A stretch of 63,724 nucleotides of DNA from UBA3210 sp963623095 (GTDB lineage: Bacteria > Bacillota_I > Bacilli_A > RFN20 > CAG-449). Below the pieces are notes generated by a model. That model was not told where the DNA came from. It searched no databases and worked only from the letters and a program-made list of their open reading frames with translations. The stretch spans positions 1 to 63,724 of the forward strand of contig CAVFKD010000004.1 of NCBI GenBank assembly GCA_963623095.1, written 5' to 3'. How positions within the stretch are numbered: position 1 is the first letter of the stretch; the number at the start of each line of letters is the position of its first letter. A program made the translations under genes and the position numbers. Of the stretch, positions 36,278-44,735 are shown in pieces.

Positions 36278-36499
36278 ATGGCAAATAAAGAATTAACAAT
36301 CGAAGAAAAATTTTCTCGTTTAGAAGAATTGGTAACTAAATTAGAAAATGAAAAAATGACTTTAAAAGAATCATTAGAATTATATCAAGAAGCAATGAGT
36401 CTTTCTAAAGAACTAAATGTTGAGCTCAATGAAGCTAGTAAACAAGTTTTAATCGTTCAAGAAAACAATAAATTAGAAAAATTTGAAGACGAAGAATAA
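36278..36499 (+). CDS. xseB: Exodeoxyribonuclease VII small subunit
   Basis: XseB is a 73-residue helical subunit that wraps the XseA coiled coil. The sequence shows the family block EEKFSRLEELVTKLENEKMTLKESLELYQEAM. It is the last gene of the asp23-nusB-xseA-xseB operon. In many Bacilli ispA (farnesyl diphosphate synthase) follows; here a terminator and mraZ follow. Confidence 0.95.
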   Translation: MANKELTIEEKFSRLEELVTKLENEKMTLKESLELYQEAMSLSKELNVELNEASKQVLIVQENNKLEKFEDEE

Positions 36500-36517
36500 T
36501 TTATAATCAAAAATCTG

Positions 36518-36556
36518 AAAGAGGATGACTGGGTGACCAATCATCCTCTTTTTTAG
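36518..36556 (+). terminator. Terminator of the xseAB operon
   Basis: AAAGAGGATGA and TCATCCTCTTT form an 11-bp stem with a small inner TGG / CCA helix, followed by Ts. Confidence 0.88.
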
Positions 36557-36605
36557 TGGAAAAAATAAAAATTTAAAAAATCAGACAAAAAATACAAAAA
36601 AAGTC

Positions 36606-36633
36606 TTGTCAAATGGAGTGAAAGTGATATAAT
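36606..36633 (+). promoter_or_regulatory. Sigma-A promoter of mraZ
   Basis: TTGTCA (36606-36611) and TATAAT (36628-36633) are 16 bases apart, 34 bases before the mraZ start. The -10 lies inside the MraZ-type repeats. Confidence 0.8.
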
Positions 36634-36660
36634 GTGGTTACAAGTGGAGGAAAGTGGGGT
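36621..36660 (+). promoter_or_regulatory. MraZ operator: four 10-bp repeats
   Basis: Four in-phase repeats with GTG cores start at 36621, 36631, 36641 and 36651: AAAGTG, AATGTG, CAAGTG and AAAGTG, each followed by 4 other bases. This matches the AAAGTG-type direct repeats with a 10-bp period known as MraZ sites in Mollicutes. They cover the -10 and the leader, so MraZ probably represses its own operon. Confidence 0.75.
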
Positions 36661-36667
36661 AACAAAT

Positions 36668-37099
36668 ATGTTTTTTATCGGAACTTATTATCATAGCCTA
36701 GATGAAAAATCACGTGTTATTCTGCCTTCGAAGCTTAGAGAGAAGCTTGGATCAAGCGTTTATGTTAATCTCGGACTTGATAAATGCTTAGCTATTTATC
36801 CTGAAGAAACTTTTAACAAGTTAGTAGATGAAATTTCTTCTAAGAGTAGTCTTAATCCTCAAATCAGAAATTATAAGCGTACATTTTTCGCTAACTCATT
36901 CCAATGCGATATTGATAAACAAGGTCGTATTCAATTGACAAAAGAATCAAAAGAGAAATGCTCAATTGATAAAGATGTAGTTATTATCGGTATCGACGAT
37001 CACATTGAAATCTGGGATAAAGAAAAATTCGCGAAGATGGAAGAGGAAAACGAAGCTGCATATGAAGAAAATGCATCAAGTCTTTATGAAGGATTATAG
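36668..37099 (+). CDS. mraZ: Transcriptional regulator MraZ
   Basis: MraZ is the DNA-binding regulator of the division and cell-wall cluster and forms a ring-shaped oligomer. The 143-residue product has two AbrB-like SpoVT repeats: GTYYHSLDEKSRVILPSKLRE at the start and SFQCDIDKQGRIQLTKESK near 79. The ATG at 36668 gives the standard MFFIGTYYHSLD start. The GTG-rich leader before it holds its own binding repeats. rsmH follows by 3 bases. Confidence 0.96.
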   Translation: MFFIGTYYHSLDEKSRVILPSKLREKLGSSVYVNLGLDKCLAIYPEETFNKLVDEISSKSSLNPQIRNYKRTFFANSFQCDIDKQGRIQLTKESKEKCSIDKDVVIIGIDDHIEIWDKEKFAKMEEENEAAYEENASSLYEGL

Positions 37100-37102
37100 G
37101 TT

Positions 37103-38029
37103 ATGGAATACAAACACATACCTGTTCTTCTAAAAGAAACTATCGATGGACTTAACTTAAAACCAGATGGAATTTACGTGGATGGCACTCTTGGTCGAGG
37201 CGGCCATTCAAGTGAAATCTTGAAAGTTGCAACGAAAGGACATCTATATTGTTTCGATCAAGATAAACAAGCAATAGCTGAATCAAAACAGAGATTAGAA
37301 CAAATTGGGAAAAACTTCACATTGATTAATGACAATTTCGAGAATCTAAAAAAAGATTTAAACGAATTAGGCGTTAATGAAGTTGATGGATTTCTATTTG
37401 ATCTCGGCGTAAGCTCTGCACAATTTGATGAATCTGATAGGGGATTCTCTTACCGTTATGATGCTAGACTCGATATGAGAATGAACCAAGACTCTAGAAT
37501 TTCTGCATACGATGTAGTAAATAACTACTCATTAAATGATTTAACCAGAATCATTAGAGAATATGGAGAAGAACCATTCGCTTATCAAATTGCTCGTGAG
37601 ATTATATCTCAAAGATCGATTTCTCCCCTCGTCACCACTTACCAATTAGTTGATGTAATTAAAAAAGCATTACCTAAGAAAGTCTTATCTAAACCTGGTC
37701 ATCCAGCAAAACAAACATTCCAAGCGATACGCATTGAGGTAAATAGAGAATTAGAAGTTCTCAAAATTGCATTAAAAGATGCGTGTGAAATGTTAAAAAG
37801 CGGAGGCAGGGTCGCAGTTATCACATTTAACTCATTAGAAGATCGAATAGTAAAGCAATATTTCAATTCATTAACTAAAGATGAAGTTACTTCAAGGTAT
37901 CTTCCATCAACTAACAAAGAAATTAACTATCGTTTAGTAAACAAAAAGATAATTACTGCTAGTGAAGAAGAACTTGCCAGTAACAATCGTTCCAAACCTG
38001 CTAAATTAAGAGTTATAGAAAGGAAATAA
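37103..38029 (+). CDS. rsmH: 16S rRNA m4C1402 methyltransferase RsmH
   Basis: RsmH methylates N4 of C1402 in 16S rRNA. The 308-residue product has the HIPVLLKETIDGLNLKPDGIYVDGTLGRGGHS start block, the SAM motif and FDQDKQAI. GFLFDLGVSSAQFDESDRGFSYR near 95 is also present, as are KPGHPAKQTFQAIRIEVNRELEVL and AVITFNSLEDRIVKQYF. It is placed right after mraZ as usual and followed 6 bases later by an ftsL-like gene. Confidence 0.97.
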   Translation: MEYKHIPVLLKETIDGLNLKPDGIYVDGTLGRGGHSSEILKVATKGHLYCFDQDKQAIAESKQRLEQIGKNFTLINDNFENLKKDLNELGVNEVDGFLFDLGVSSAQFDESDRGFSYRYDARLDMRMNQDSRISAYDVVNNYSLNDLTRIIREYGEEPFAYQIAREIISQRSISPLVTTYQLVDVIKKALPKKVLSKPGHPAKQTFQAIRIEVNRELEVLKIALKDACEMLKSGGRVAVITFNSLEDRIVKQYFNSLTKDEVTSRYLPSTNKEINYRLVNKKIITASEEELASNNRSKPAKLRVIERK

Positions 38030-38035
38030 AAGATT

Positions 38036-38251
38036 ATGAAAGATAAAATTTACAAGAAAAACATGACAAGTTTTGATTATAAAGCAAGAAGACTTGGTAT
38101 TATTGGTAGTCTCGTTATTATTTTATCTTTAGCGATTTTACTTCCAATCTGCACATCAATTTCTTCTCAGAACGTGGCCATAACTGAGGAAATTAGACAA
38201 TTAAATAATGAAATTGATACTAACTCAGGCGAGATTGAAACAAACAAATAA
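38036..38251 (+). CDS. ftsL: Short FtsL-like bitopic protein
   Basis: This 71-residue protein has a basic cytoplasmic head (residues 1-20), one membrane helix (about 22-44) and a short heptad-like coiled-coil tail. In position (right after rsmH) and topology it is FtsL/DivIC-like. The tail of only about 25 residues is much shorter than usual. No ftsI follows. Alternatively it is an unrelated small membrane protein. The assignment rests on synteny and architecture. Confidence 0.55.
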   Translation: MKDKIYKKNMTSFDYKARRLGIIGSLVIILSLAILLPICTSISSQNVAITEEIRQLNNEIDTNSGEIETNK

Positions 38252-38263
38252 GTAGGTGAGCTT

Positions 38264-38497
38264 ATGAAGATGACAGTACTTGAAAAATGCATTATTGCTC
38301 TCAACATCTTAATTGGATTAACAATTGTAGTTGCAATTATTTTAGACATGACCAGTCTTAAAGAAACTGTTAACTTATATTTCTTAATCGCATTAGGAAT
38401 TGAAGCAGTTCTATGCATCGGATGTCTAATTCTCAATGGCGTGCTAAAGAGAGGTAAAAGAATTAAATTTCTTAAAGATACCAAATCTGCAGCGTAG
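38264..38497 (+). CDS. Hypothetical 77-residue two-helix membrane protein
   Basis: I do not recognise this protein. It has two membrane helices (about residues 7-28 and 36-58), a short linker between them and a basic C-terminal tail (about 60-72). It starts 12 bases after the ftsL-like gene with an AGGTGAG ribosome binding site. It occupies the place where ftsI (penicillin-binding protein) normally lies. A terminator follows directly. Confidence 0.55.
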   Translation: MKMTVLEKCIIALNILIGLTIVVAIILDMTSLKETVNLYFLIALGIEAVLCIGCLILNGVLKRGKRIKFLKDTKSAA

Positions 38498-38511
38498 CTA
38501 AAAAACCGTAA

Positions 38512-38541
38512 AAAATAAGGCGTTGAACCTTATTTTTTTAT
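38512..38541 (+). terminator. Terminator of the mraZ operon
   Basis: AAATAAGG and CCTTATTT pair around a 7-base loop, with a T-rich tail. Confidence 0.8.
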
Positions 38542-38608
38542 TTTTGTTATTTTTCTTAGAATTTTTAAAAGTTTTATTATAAATATAATAAAAATAAGAA
38601 AATAAATG

Positions 38609-38617
38609 TGATATACT
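38609..38617 (+). promoter_or_regulatory. Extended -10 promoter of ftsK
   Basis: TGATATACT contains TATACT at 38612-38617 preceded by TGn, 26 bases before the ftsK start. The -35 region is poor, as fits an extended -10. Confidence 0.55.
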
Positions 38618-38643
38618 AATAAAAGTTTTAAGCAGGTGTAGTT

Positions 38644-41379
38644 ATGGAAAAGAACAAAAAAAGTGTAAATAAAAATTTAAATAACGATTTAGAATATGTA
38701 TTATGTGGAATTATTGTCATTTTAATTTCCATTATTGGATTATTAAACAATGGCCCAGTTGGTAATTTTTTAACATATATATTTGTATTCTTATTTGGAG
38801 CGTTTTATTTTATCTTTTTCGCTTTAAGCATTATCTTCGGATTATACTTAATTATCAAAAGACAAATATATAAAGTACATTTTTCATTAAAATTATTTGG
38901 AATCTTATTTATATTTTTCTCATTAATTATTTCTTGTTCGATTACTTCAACTACTTTATACTTCAATAATTTAAATTCACAATATAGCTTACACTTATCT
39001 TTAATTTCTACTTCATTCCCTGTTATCAGTAACTTTAATGATCTTAATCAAGTTGGAGGAGGATTTATTGGTTATTTATTAAAAGCTTTATTTAATACAA
39101 TCTTATCTCCAATCGGATGTTATATTTTAACAGGTTTATTATTTGTTGTTGGTTTATTTTTAGCTTTTAAAGAAATTGTTATTTATATCTACAAATTTAT
39201 TAAAGAAAAAATAGCTTCCGCGAAAGAAAAAAGAAAACTAAAATCAGAACAAAGAAAGATTATTTCTGAAGATGATAAATCTTCCCAAGAATCTATTTTT
39301 GTAACAAGAACTGATGATGATAGTTTTTCAAAACAAATGAATGAAGAATATGATGAATTTAATAATTCTTCAAATATAAAAACTGATGATAAAGATATTA
39401 ATGTAGAAGTTAATGTTGATATTCAAAATCATATAACTCCTTCATCATCTTCTATGGAACTAGATGAAATTGAAACTCCAGTTGTAAATAAAGAAGTTAA
39501 GATCAATCAACCTAAATCAATGGAAATTGAAGACTTACAAATTAACGATAATAAAGTTGAACCTATTGAAGATATTTCTTTACAAGATATTGATAATTTA
39601 TCCAATATGTTAGATGAAGTAAATGATGATGATTTCTCTTTAGAAACTGAAACATATGTTGAACAACCTAGTGTAGAAGAACCTAAACCTATTGAAGAAG
39701 CTCCAATAGTTGAAAAAGTGGTAGAAAAACCTATCCAAGAAAGCCAACGTATAATCAATAATACTTATAATTCTTCTACAACAAATTATTATCCAAAACC
39801 ATCAAGTATTAATCTTGAATCTCGTAATGAAGAGAAAAAAGAAGAAACTATTATTGCTCCTCAACAAGAAGTTATTAATGAAACTAAACAAGATGAAGTG
39901 CATGTTAATGAAGAAGTTCATATTAAACCAAAGCCAAAAAAACCATATGTTTTACCTCCATTTGAAATTTTAAAATATCATCCTTCAGAAGATACTAAAA
40001 CTTTAAATGAAAATGCTGCAGCAGAAAAAGCAGAAAAAATTAATAAAACATTCCAAGAATATAAAATTGGTGCCCAAGTTATTTCTTATACTATTGGACC
40101 ATCTGTTACTAGATTCAATGTTAAGATGAATGAAGGGGTTAGAGTTAATGATTTAACTAAAGTTGTTGATGAAGTATCAATCGCTTTAAATGGTGATAAA
40201 TCAGTTAGACTTGAAACTGTTGTTGAAGGTAGAAATACTTCTTCAATCGAAGTCGGTAATGTTAAAGCTACTCCAGTTGATTTTAAAGAATGCTTTGAAG
40301 CTATCAAAGATAAAACTGGCGATAAGAATAAATTATTAATTCCTTTAGGTAAAGATATTGAAGGTAAAGTTATTACTACCTTAATCGATGAATTACCTCA
40401 TGTATTAGTCGCAGGTACAACAGGTTCTGGTAAATCTGTCTTTATTAATACTATTATTGCAACTTTATTAATGAGAAATACACCAGATGAATTAAAGTTA
40501 ATGTTAATTGATCCTAAAAAGGTTGAATTTTCTAAATACAATGATTTACCTCATTTACTTTGCCCAGTTATTTCTGATGCAAAAGATGGTAAAGTTGCTT
40601 TAAAGAAAATGGTCGATGAAATGGAAAGAAGATATGAACTTCTTGCCAAAGTCGGAGCAAGTAAAATCGCAGAATTTAATGAAATCGCTGAAATTGAACA
40701 TTATGATAAGATGCCTAATATTGTCTTAATCATCGATGAATTCTCTGATTTCATGTCTGAATATGGTAAAGAAATTGAATTGAGTGTTAAAAGATTATGC
40801 CAAAAATCTAGAGCGTGTGGTATTTATTTAATTATTTGTACTCAAAGACCATCAGTTAATGTTATTACTGGTGATATTAAAGGTGTTATTCCTTCTAGAG
40901 TTGGTTTACTTGTCCCAAGCTATGTTGATTCAAAAACAATTCTTGATGAAGCAGGTGCAGAATCTTTATTAGGTTATGGAGACATGTTATGTCGTTTACC
41001 ACGTCATAATTCACTAGTTAGATTACAAGGTTCTTATGTATCATCAAGTGAAGTATTTGAACTATGTAAATTTATTAAAGCTCAAAGAGAGCCTGAATAT
41101 GATCGCAACTTTATGAACCTTGCAGAATCATCTTCTTTAAATGCTTTAGGTGGAGATGTTTCAGGTAGAAAGAAAGAAAGAGATGAACTTTCCGATACTG
41201 CAAGAGAATTAATTTTAGAAAAACAACAACCTTCTACATCATTCTTACAAAGAGAATTAAGTATTGGCTTTACTAGAGCGGATAAAATTCTCGCGGATTT
41301 AGAAGATGAAGGCGTATTGATTCGTGATCCTAACAATGGAAGAAGAACAATCGCTGAACAATATAAAAGAAAAAATTAG
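38644..41379 (+). CDS. ftsK: DNA translocase FtsK/SpoIIIE
   Basis: FtsK is a septum-anchored dsDNA pump that clears and aligns chromosome termini. The 911-residue protein has four N-terminal membrane helices (about residues 15-175) and a long acidic, low-complexity linker (about 200-440). The alpha/beta motor follows with Walker A VLVAGTTGSGKSV near 596 and Walker B IVLIIDEFSDF near 696. The gamma winged helix (SFLQRELSIGFTRADKILADLE) near the C-terminus reads KOPS/SRS sites. It ends 15 bases before the pulA start. Confidence 0.95.
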   Translation: MEKNKKSVNKNLNNDLEYVLCGIIVILISIIGLLNNGPVGNFLTYIFVFLFGAFYFIFFALSIIFGLYLIIKRQIYKVHFSLKLFGILFIFFSLIISCSITSTTLYFNNLNSQYSLHLSLISTSFPVISNFNDLNQVGGGFIGYLLKALFNTILSPIGCYILTGLLFVVGLFLAFKEIVIYIYKFIKEKIASAKEKRKLKSEQRKIISEDDKSSQESIFVTRTDDDSFSKQMNEEYDEFNNSSNIKTDDKDINVEVNVDIQNHITPSSSSMELDEIETPVVNKEVKINQPKSMEIEDLQINDNKVEPIEDISLQDIDNLSNMLDEVNDDDFSLETETYVEQPSVEEPKPIEEAPIVEKVVEKPIQESQRIINNTYNSSTTNYYPKPSSINLESRNEEKKEETIIAPQQEVINETKQDEVHVNEEVHIKPKPKKPYVLPPFEILKYHPSEDTKTLNENAAAEKAEKINKTFQEYKIGAQVISYTIGPSVTRFNVKMNEGVRVNDLTKVVDEVSIALNGDKSVRLETVVEGRNTSSIEVGNVKATPVDFKECFEAIKDKTGDKNKLLIPLGKDIEGKVITTLIDELPHVLVAGTTGSGKSVFINTIIATLLMRNTPDELKLMLIDPKKVEFSKYNDLPHLLCPVISDAKDGKVALKKMVDEMERRYELLAKVGASKIAEFNEIAEIEHYDKMPNIVLIIDEFSDFMSEYGKEIELSVKRLCQKSRACGIYLIICTQRPSVNVITGDIKGVIPSRVGLLVPSYVDSKTILDEAGAESLLGYGDMLCRLPRHNSLVRLQGSYVSSSEVFELCKFIKAQREPEYDRNFMNLAESSSLNALGGDVSGRKKERDELSDTARELILEKQQPSTSFLQRELSIGFTRADKILADLEDEGVLIRDPNNGRRTIAEQYKRKN

Positions 41380-41394
41380 AAAGTGAGGTTTATT

Positions 41395-43548
41395 ATGATT
41401 GAAAGAACTGAATTTAAAGCTACTTTAAGAGATATAAATACCATCGAAGTTATGATTCCTATGAGTTATAATTCCAATGGCTGTTTAAAATTTTATTTAT
41501 ATAAAAGTGGTTTTTTAATCAAAGAATTACATATTAAAAATCATCAACAAAATTCTAAATATCATTTCTATTATTTAGATCAATTACCATTTTTACAACT
41601 CGGTACTGAATATGAAATTTGGGATGAAAGAAATATTCGTATTCCATTAAATTGTTCTATTTTATGCTTACAAGATAAATATATTGATAGAATTCATTAC
41701 GATGGTGAATTAGGTGCGATTTATTCTCCAAAATCAACAACTTTTAGAGTATTTTCTCCTTTAGCGTATTCTATAAGCGTACTTACTTTTAAACCTTATG
41801 ACAATGCTTCAACTACTACAAAAGTTATGAATAAAAATAAGGATAATGGTATTTTTGAAATAACAATCGATGGAGATTTAGATGGTTATTTCTATTACTA
41901 TGTAGTAAGAGTTAATGGAAAATATAATAACTGCGTTGATCCATATGCAAAAGCATTATCTTTAAATTCCATTTATGGCGTTGTTGTCAATGACAAGAAA
42001 ACAGAGGTTGATTTAAATGAAGATAAATTACCTCCATTAAAAGATATTTGTGATTCAGTTATTTATGAACTTGATGTAAGAGATATGTCAAGTGATGTTA
42101 ACGCACCTTTTAAATATAAAGGTAAATATTTAGGTTTAACTGAAGAAGGATTAGTGACTAAAAATGGTAATCCTATTGGTATTGATTATATTAAATCTTT
42201 AGGTATTACCCATGTTCAAATCTTACCTTTTTATGATTTCGCAACAACTTCAGATGAACATCCAGAAGATACATATAACTGGGGATATGATCCTTTAAAT
42301 TATAATGCACCAGAAGGAAGTTATGCGACTGAATTAATGGATCCTTATACTCGAATTATCGAAGCTAAAAAGATGGTATCTTCTTTCCATAAACATGGAA
42401 TTAGAGTCGTAATGGATGTTGTTTATAACCATGTATTTAACCATGAATTATCCAATTTTGAAAACATTTGTCCTCATTATTATTTTAAATTTAATGAAGA
42501 TGGAACTCCATCAAATGGTTCTTTCTGCGGAAATGAATTTGAATCTCGTCATTTAATGGCTAGAAAATTCATTGTTGATTCATGTATTCACTGGGTAAAA
42601 GATTACGGTATTGATGGATTTAGATTTGATTTAATGGGTTTAATCGATATTAAAACTATTAATCAAGTTTATGAAGAATGCCGTAAAATTAAACCTGATT
42701 TTATCATTTATGGTGAAGGTTGGGATATGCCAAGTGTCATGCCTGGAAATCAAAAAGCAAGCATGTATAACGCAGGTCAATTACCAAATATTGGTTTCTT
42801 TAACGACCGTTATAGAGACATTGTTAAAGGTAAATCTGATCATTCTGCATTATATATGAGAGGATATTTAACTGGCGATATTAATTACCGCGATGGATTT
42901 AAACATTCTTTCGCAGGATGTATTTTACCTCTCGCATTCCCTCCATTATTTGATAAACCTGGTCAATCAATTAATTATGTTGAATGCCATGATAACAATA
43001 CTTTATATGATAAATTAAAAGTATGTTGTTACGATGATAGTGAAGAAGATATTTTTAAACACATCAAGTTAATTAACGCGGTTAATATTTTAAGCTTTGG
43101 TGTCCCTTTCTTCCATGCAGGTCAAGAAATTGGTTTATCAAAAAATGGTGATCATAACTCCTATCGTTCAGGAGATGAAATAAATTCTTTTAAATGGAAT
43201 TTAGTTGATCAAAGAGAATCATTATATAAATATTTTAAAGAATTAGTCGAATTAAAGAAGACTTATTCTTTCTTAAGATGCAATAAAAAGGAAGATATTG
43301 AAAATTTAATTTCTTTCCAAGATGAAGAAAATGGTTGCTTATCTATTATTTATAAAGATAAGAAACTTATCGCTCCATTAGAAGATTTTAGAATTGTCAT
43401 TAATCCAACAAAAAATAGAATTGAGATTGCATTAGATGACTATTATAAAGTAATATTTAATGAGTCTGGCAAGATAACAAGCGATTGCTTCGCTCAATAC
43501 TTGAGTGTTAATGGATTGTCATTAGTTGTCCTTATTAAGACAAAATAG
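41395..43548 (+). CDS. pulA: Type I pullulanase (glycogen debranching)
   Basis: This 717-residue cytoplasmic pullulanase hydrolyses alpha-1,6 branches of alpha-glucans or glycogen. It has the signature YNWGYDPLNYNAPEGSYAT near residue 300 and an N-terminal beta-sandwich part. GH13 motifs are present: VVMDVVYNHVF, GFRFDLMGLID with the nucleophile Asp near 417, IYGEGWDMP with the acid/base Glu near 446, and VECHDNN with the stabiliser Asp near 530. No signal peptide is present. A GTG at 41383 is in frame, but the ATG at 41395 with GTGAGG upstream gives the natural start. It probably works with the GH13 enzyme and glgCDA in glycogen turnover. Confidence 0.92.
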   Translation: MIERTEFKATLRDINTIEVMIPMSYNSNGCLKFYLYKSGFLIKELHIKNHQQNSKYHFYYLDQLPFLQLGTEYEIWDERNIRIPLNCSILCLQDKYIDRIHYDGELGAIYSPKSTTFRVFSPLAYSISVLTFKPYDNASTTTKVMNKNKDNGIFEITIDGDLDGYFYYYVVRVNGKYNNCVDPYAKALSLNSIYGVVVNDKKTEVDLNEDKLPPLKDICDSVIYELDVRDMSSDVNAPFKYKGKYLGLTEEGLVTKNGNPIGIDYIKSLGITHVQILPFYDFATTSDEHPEDTYNWGYDPLNYNAPEGSYATELMDPYTRIIEAKKMVSSFHKHGIRVVMDVVYNHVFNHELSNFENICPHYYFKFNEDGTPSNGSFCGNEFESRHLMARKFIVDSCIHWVKDYGIDGFRFDLMGLIDIKTINQVYEECRKIKPDFIIYGEGWDMPSVMPGNQKASMYNAGQLPNIGFFNDRYRDIVKGKSDHSALYMRGYLTGDINYRDGFKHSFAGCILPLAFPPLFDKPGQSINYVECHDNNTLYDKLKVCCYDDSEEDIFKHIKLINAVNILSFGVPFFHAGQEIGLSKNGDHNSYRSGDEINSFKWNLVDQRESLYKYFKELVELKKTYSFLRCNKKEDIENLISFQDEENGCLSIIYKDKKLIAPLEDFRIVINPTKNRIEIALDDYYKVIFNESGKITSDCFAQYLSVNGLSLVVLIKTK

Positions 43549-43571
43549 GGCCAAACTCGGGATTTTTCCTT

Positions 43572-43597
43572 CCAAATATGGTGTATAATATATTTGG
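43572..43597. promoter_or_regulatory. Inverted repeat around the -10 of the OB-fold gene
   Basis: CCAAATAT (43572-43579) and ATATTTGG (43590-43597) form a perfect 8-bp inverted repeat. The 10 bases between them end in TATAAT (43584-43589), the likely -10. The ribosome binding site GGGAGG touches its right arm. It could be an operator or a leader hairpin. Confidence 0.5.
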
Positions 43598-43609
43598 GAG
43601 GTGCAAAGC

Positions 43610-43879
43610 ATGCTAAATTCGGTTAACCTAATCGGTGTTCTTTTAAAAGTTGAACAAGAAAAAAACTTTAGACTCTTAGAAGTCGAAAGAGGGTATATGC
43701 CTCTTTATGAAACAAAGGATAAAGATTTTATTCCTTTAATGAGTTGGAATAAGACTTCCAAAGGAGATTTATTCTATTATGAAGAAGGTTCTTTGGTAGC
43801 GATTAAAGGAAGGATTGAAGAAGTCGATGAGAAAGCATATGTCATCGTCGAAACAATCGTAGGCTTAGGAAAAAGATAA
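43610..43879 (+). CDS. Small OB-fold-like (SSB-related) protein
   Basis: This 89-residue protein starts MLNSVNLIGVLLKVEQ, close to the N-terminal strand of single-stranded DNA-binding proteins. It continues with a beta-rich layout and a final block GSLVAIKGRIEEVDEKAYVIVETIVGLG like the last strands of an OB fold. It is shorter than SSB and lacks an acidic C-terminal tip. It may be a PriB- or SSB-like accessory protein. It follows its own TATAAT promoter and is 3 bases before plsC. The true function is not established. Confidence 0.5.
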   Translation: MLNSVNLIGVLLKVEQEKNFRLLEVERGYMPLYETKDKDFIPLMSWNKTSKGDLFYYEEGSLVAIKGRIEEVDEKAYVIVETIVGLGKR

Positions 43880-43882
43880 AAT

Positions 43883-44620
43883 ATGTTTAAAGTTATAGGA
43901 TATGTTATTAAAAGTTTAGGTATTATTTTTAGATTGTTCTTTTATTGTATTTTTCATTTTAGAAAATCGATGAAAGGCTCAAGATTAAAAAGATATTATT
44001 ATATTAGAAAAGAAGCTTTAAAATTAACTAAAAACCTTCATATGGATATAAGAGTTTCAGGACTTTCAAACTTACCAAATGATGATTCTTATTTAATTAC
44101 ACCAAATCATCAATCAATGGTTGATGCAGTAGCATTTTTCTCCGTGTTTGATGATCCAATTGCATATGTGGCAAAAGATGAATTAAATAAAGTTCCAGAA
44201 ATTGGTAAATTAGTTTTAGCCCTTGAAGGTTATTTCTTAGAAAGAGATAATTTACGTCAAGAAATTAAAGTAATGAAATCAGTCGCGGATGATATGAATA
44301 CTAAAAATATTCGTTTTATTATCTTCCCAGAAGGTACTAGATCAAAAAGCGAAGATTTTAAGTTAAATGAATTTAAAGCAGGAGCTTTTAAATATCCAAT
44401 GAACAATAAAAAGAAGATTGTTCCTTGCGCGATATATGGAACAGGATTTGTCTTAAATAAGAAAGTACCTTTAAAGAAAAAATATCCAATTTATATTCAT
44501 TTCTTTAAACCACTTGATTATGAATTTTATAAAGATAAAACTTCAAATGAAGTGGCAACTATTGTTCAAAATATGATTGATGAAAAGGTTGCATATTTTA
44601 AAAATCTCGAACAAAAATAA
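43883..44620 (+). CDS. plsC: 1-acyl-glycerol-3-phosphate acyltransferase PlsC
   Basis: PlsC makes phosphatidic acid from lysophosphatidic acid at the membrane, completing the step begun by PlsY. The 245-residue protein has an N-terminal hydrophobic segment (about residues 5-27), the H-x4-D motif NHQSMVD near 76 and the FPEGTRS motif near 150. A third conserved block (IVPCAIYGTG) is near 185. A basic loop follows the membrane segment. A strong terminator closes this unit. Confidence 0.92.
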   Translation: MFKVIGYVIKSLGIIFRLFFYCIFHFRKSMKGSRLKRYYYIRKEALKLTKNLHMDIRVSGLSNLPNDDSYLITPNHQSMVDAVAFFSVFDDPIAYVAKDELNKVPEIGKLVLALEGYFLERDNLRQEIKVMKSVADDMNTKNIRFIIFPEGTRSKSEDFKLNEFKAGAFKYPMNNKKKIVPCAIYGTGFVLNKKVPLKKKYPIYIHFFKPLDYEFYKDKTSNEVATIVQNMIDEKVAYFKNLEQK

Positions 44621-44654
44621 CAAATTCTATATTTCAAAATTTTTAAGTCAAATT

Positions 44655-44684
44655 AAGCGTGAAATTCTCACGCTTTTTTTCTTT
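44655..44684 (+). terminator. Terminator after plsC
   Basis: AAGCGTGA and TCACGCTT pair around a 5-base loop, followed by a T-run. Confidence 0.9.
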
Positions 44685-44690
44685 TTTTAT

Positions 44691-44719
44691 TTGTTAAATC
44701 TAAGTTAGTAATATATAAT
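44691..44719 (+). promoter_or_regulatory. Sigma-A promoter of the jetABC operon
   Basis: TTGTTA (44691-44696) and TATAAT (44714-44719) are exactly 17 bases apart, immediately downstream of the plsC terminator. The start would be near 44726. Confidence 0.8.
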
Positions 44720-44725
44720 ATTACT
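44707..44725. promoter_or_regulatory. Palindrome over the jet promoter -10
   Basis: AGTAATAT and ATATTACT form a perfect 8-bp inverted repeat with a 3-base spacer; the -10 TATAAT is inside it. It looks like an operator that would block RNA polymerase. Confidence 0.5.
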
Positions 44726-44735
44726 TAGCAATGAT

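Noticed and set aside
41383..41395. GTG start for pulA at 41383
   Set aside because: The GTG lies inside the GTGAGG ribosome binding site; the ATG at 41395 is correctly spaced.
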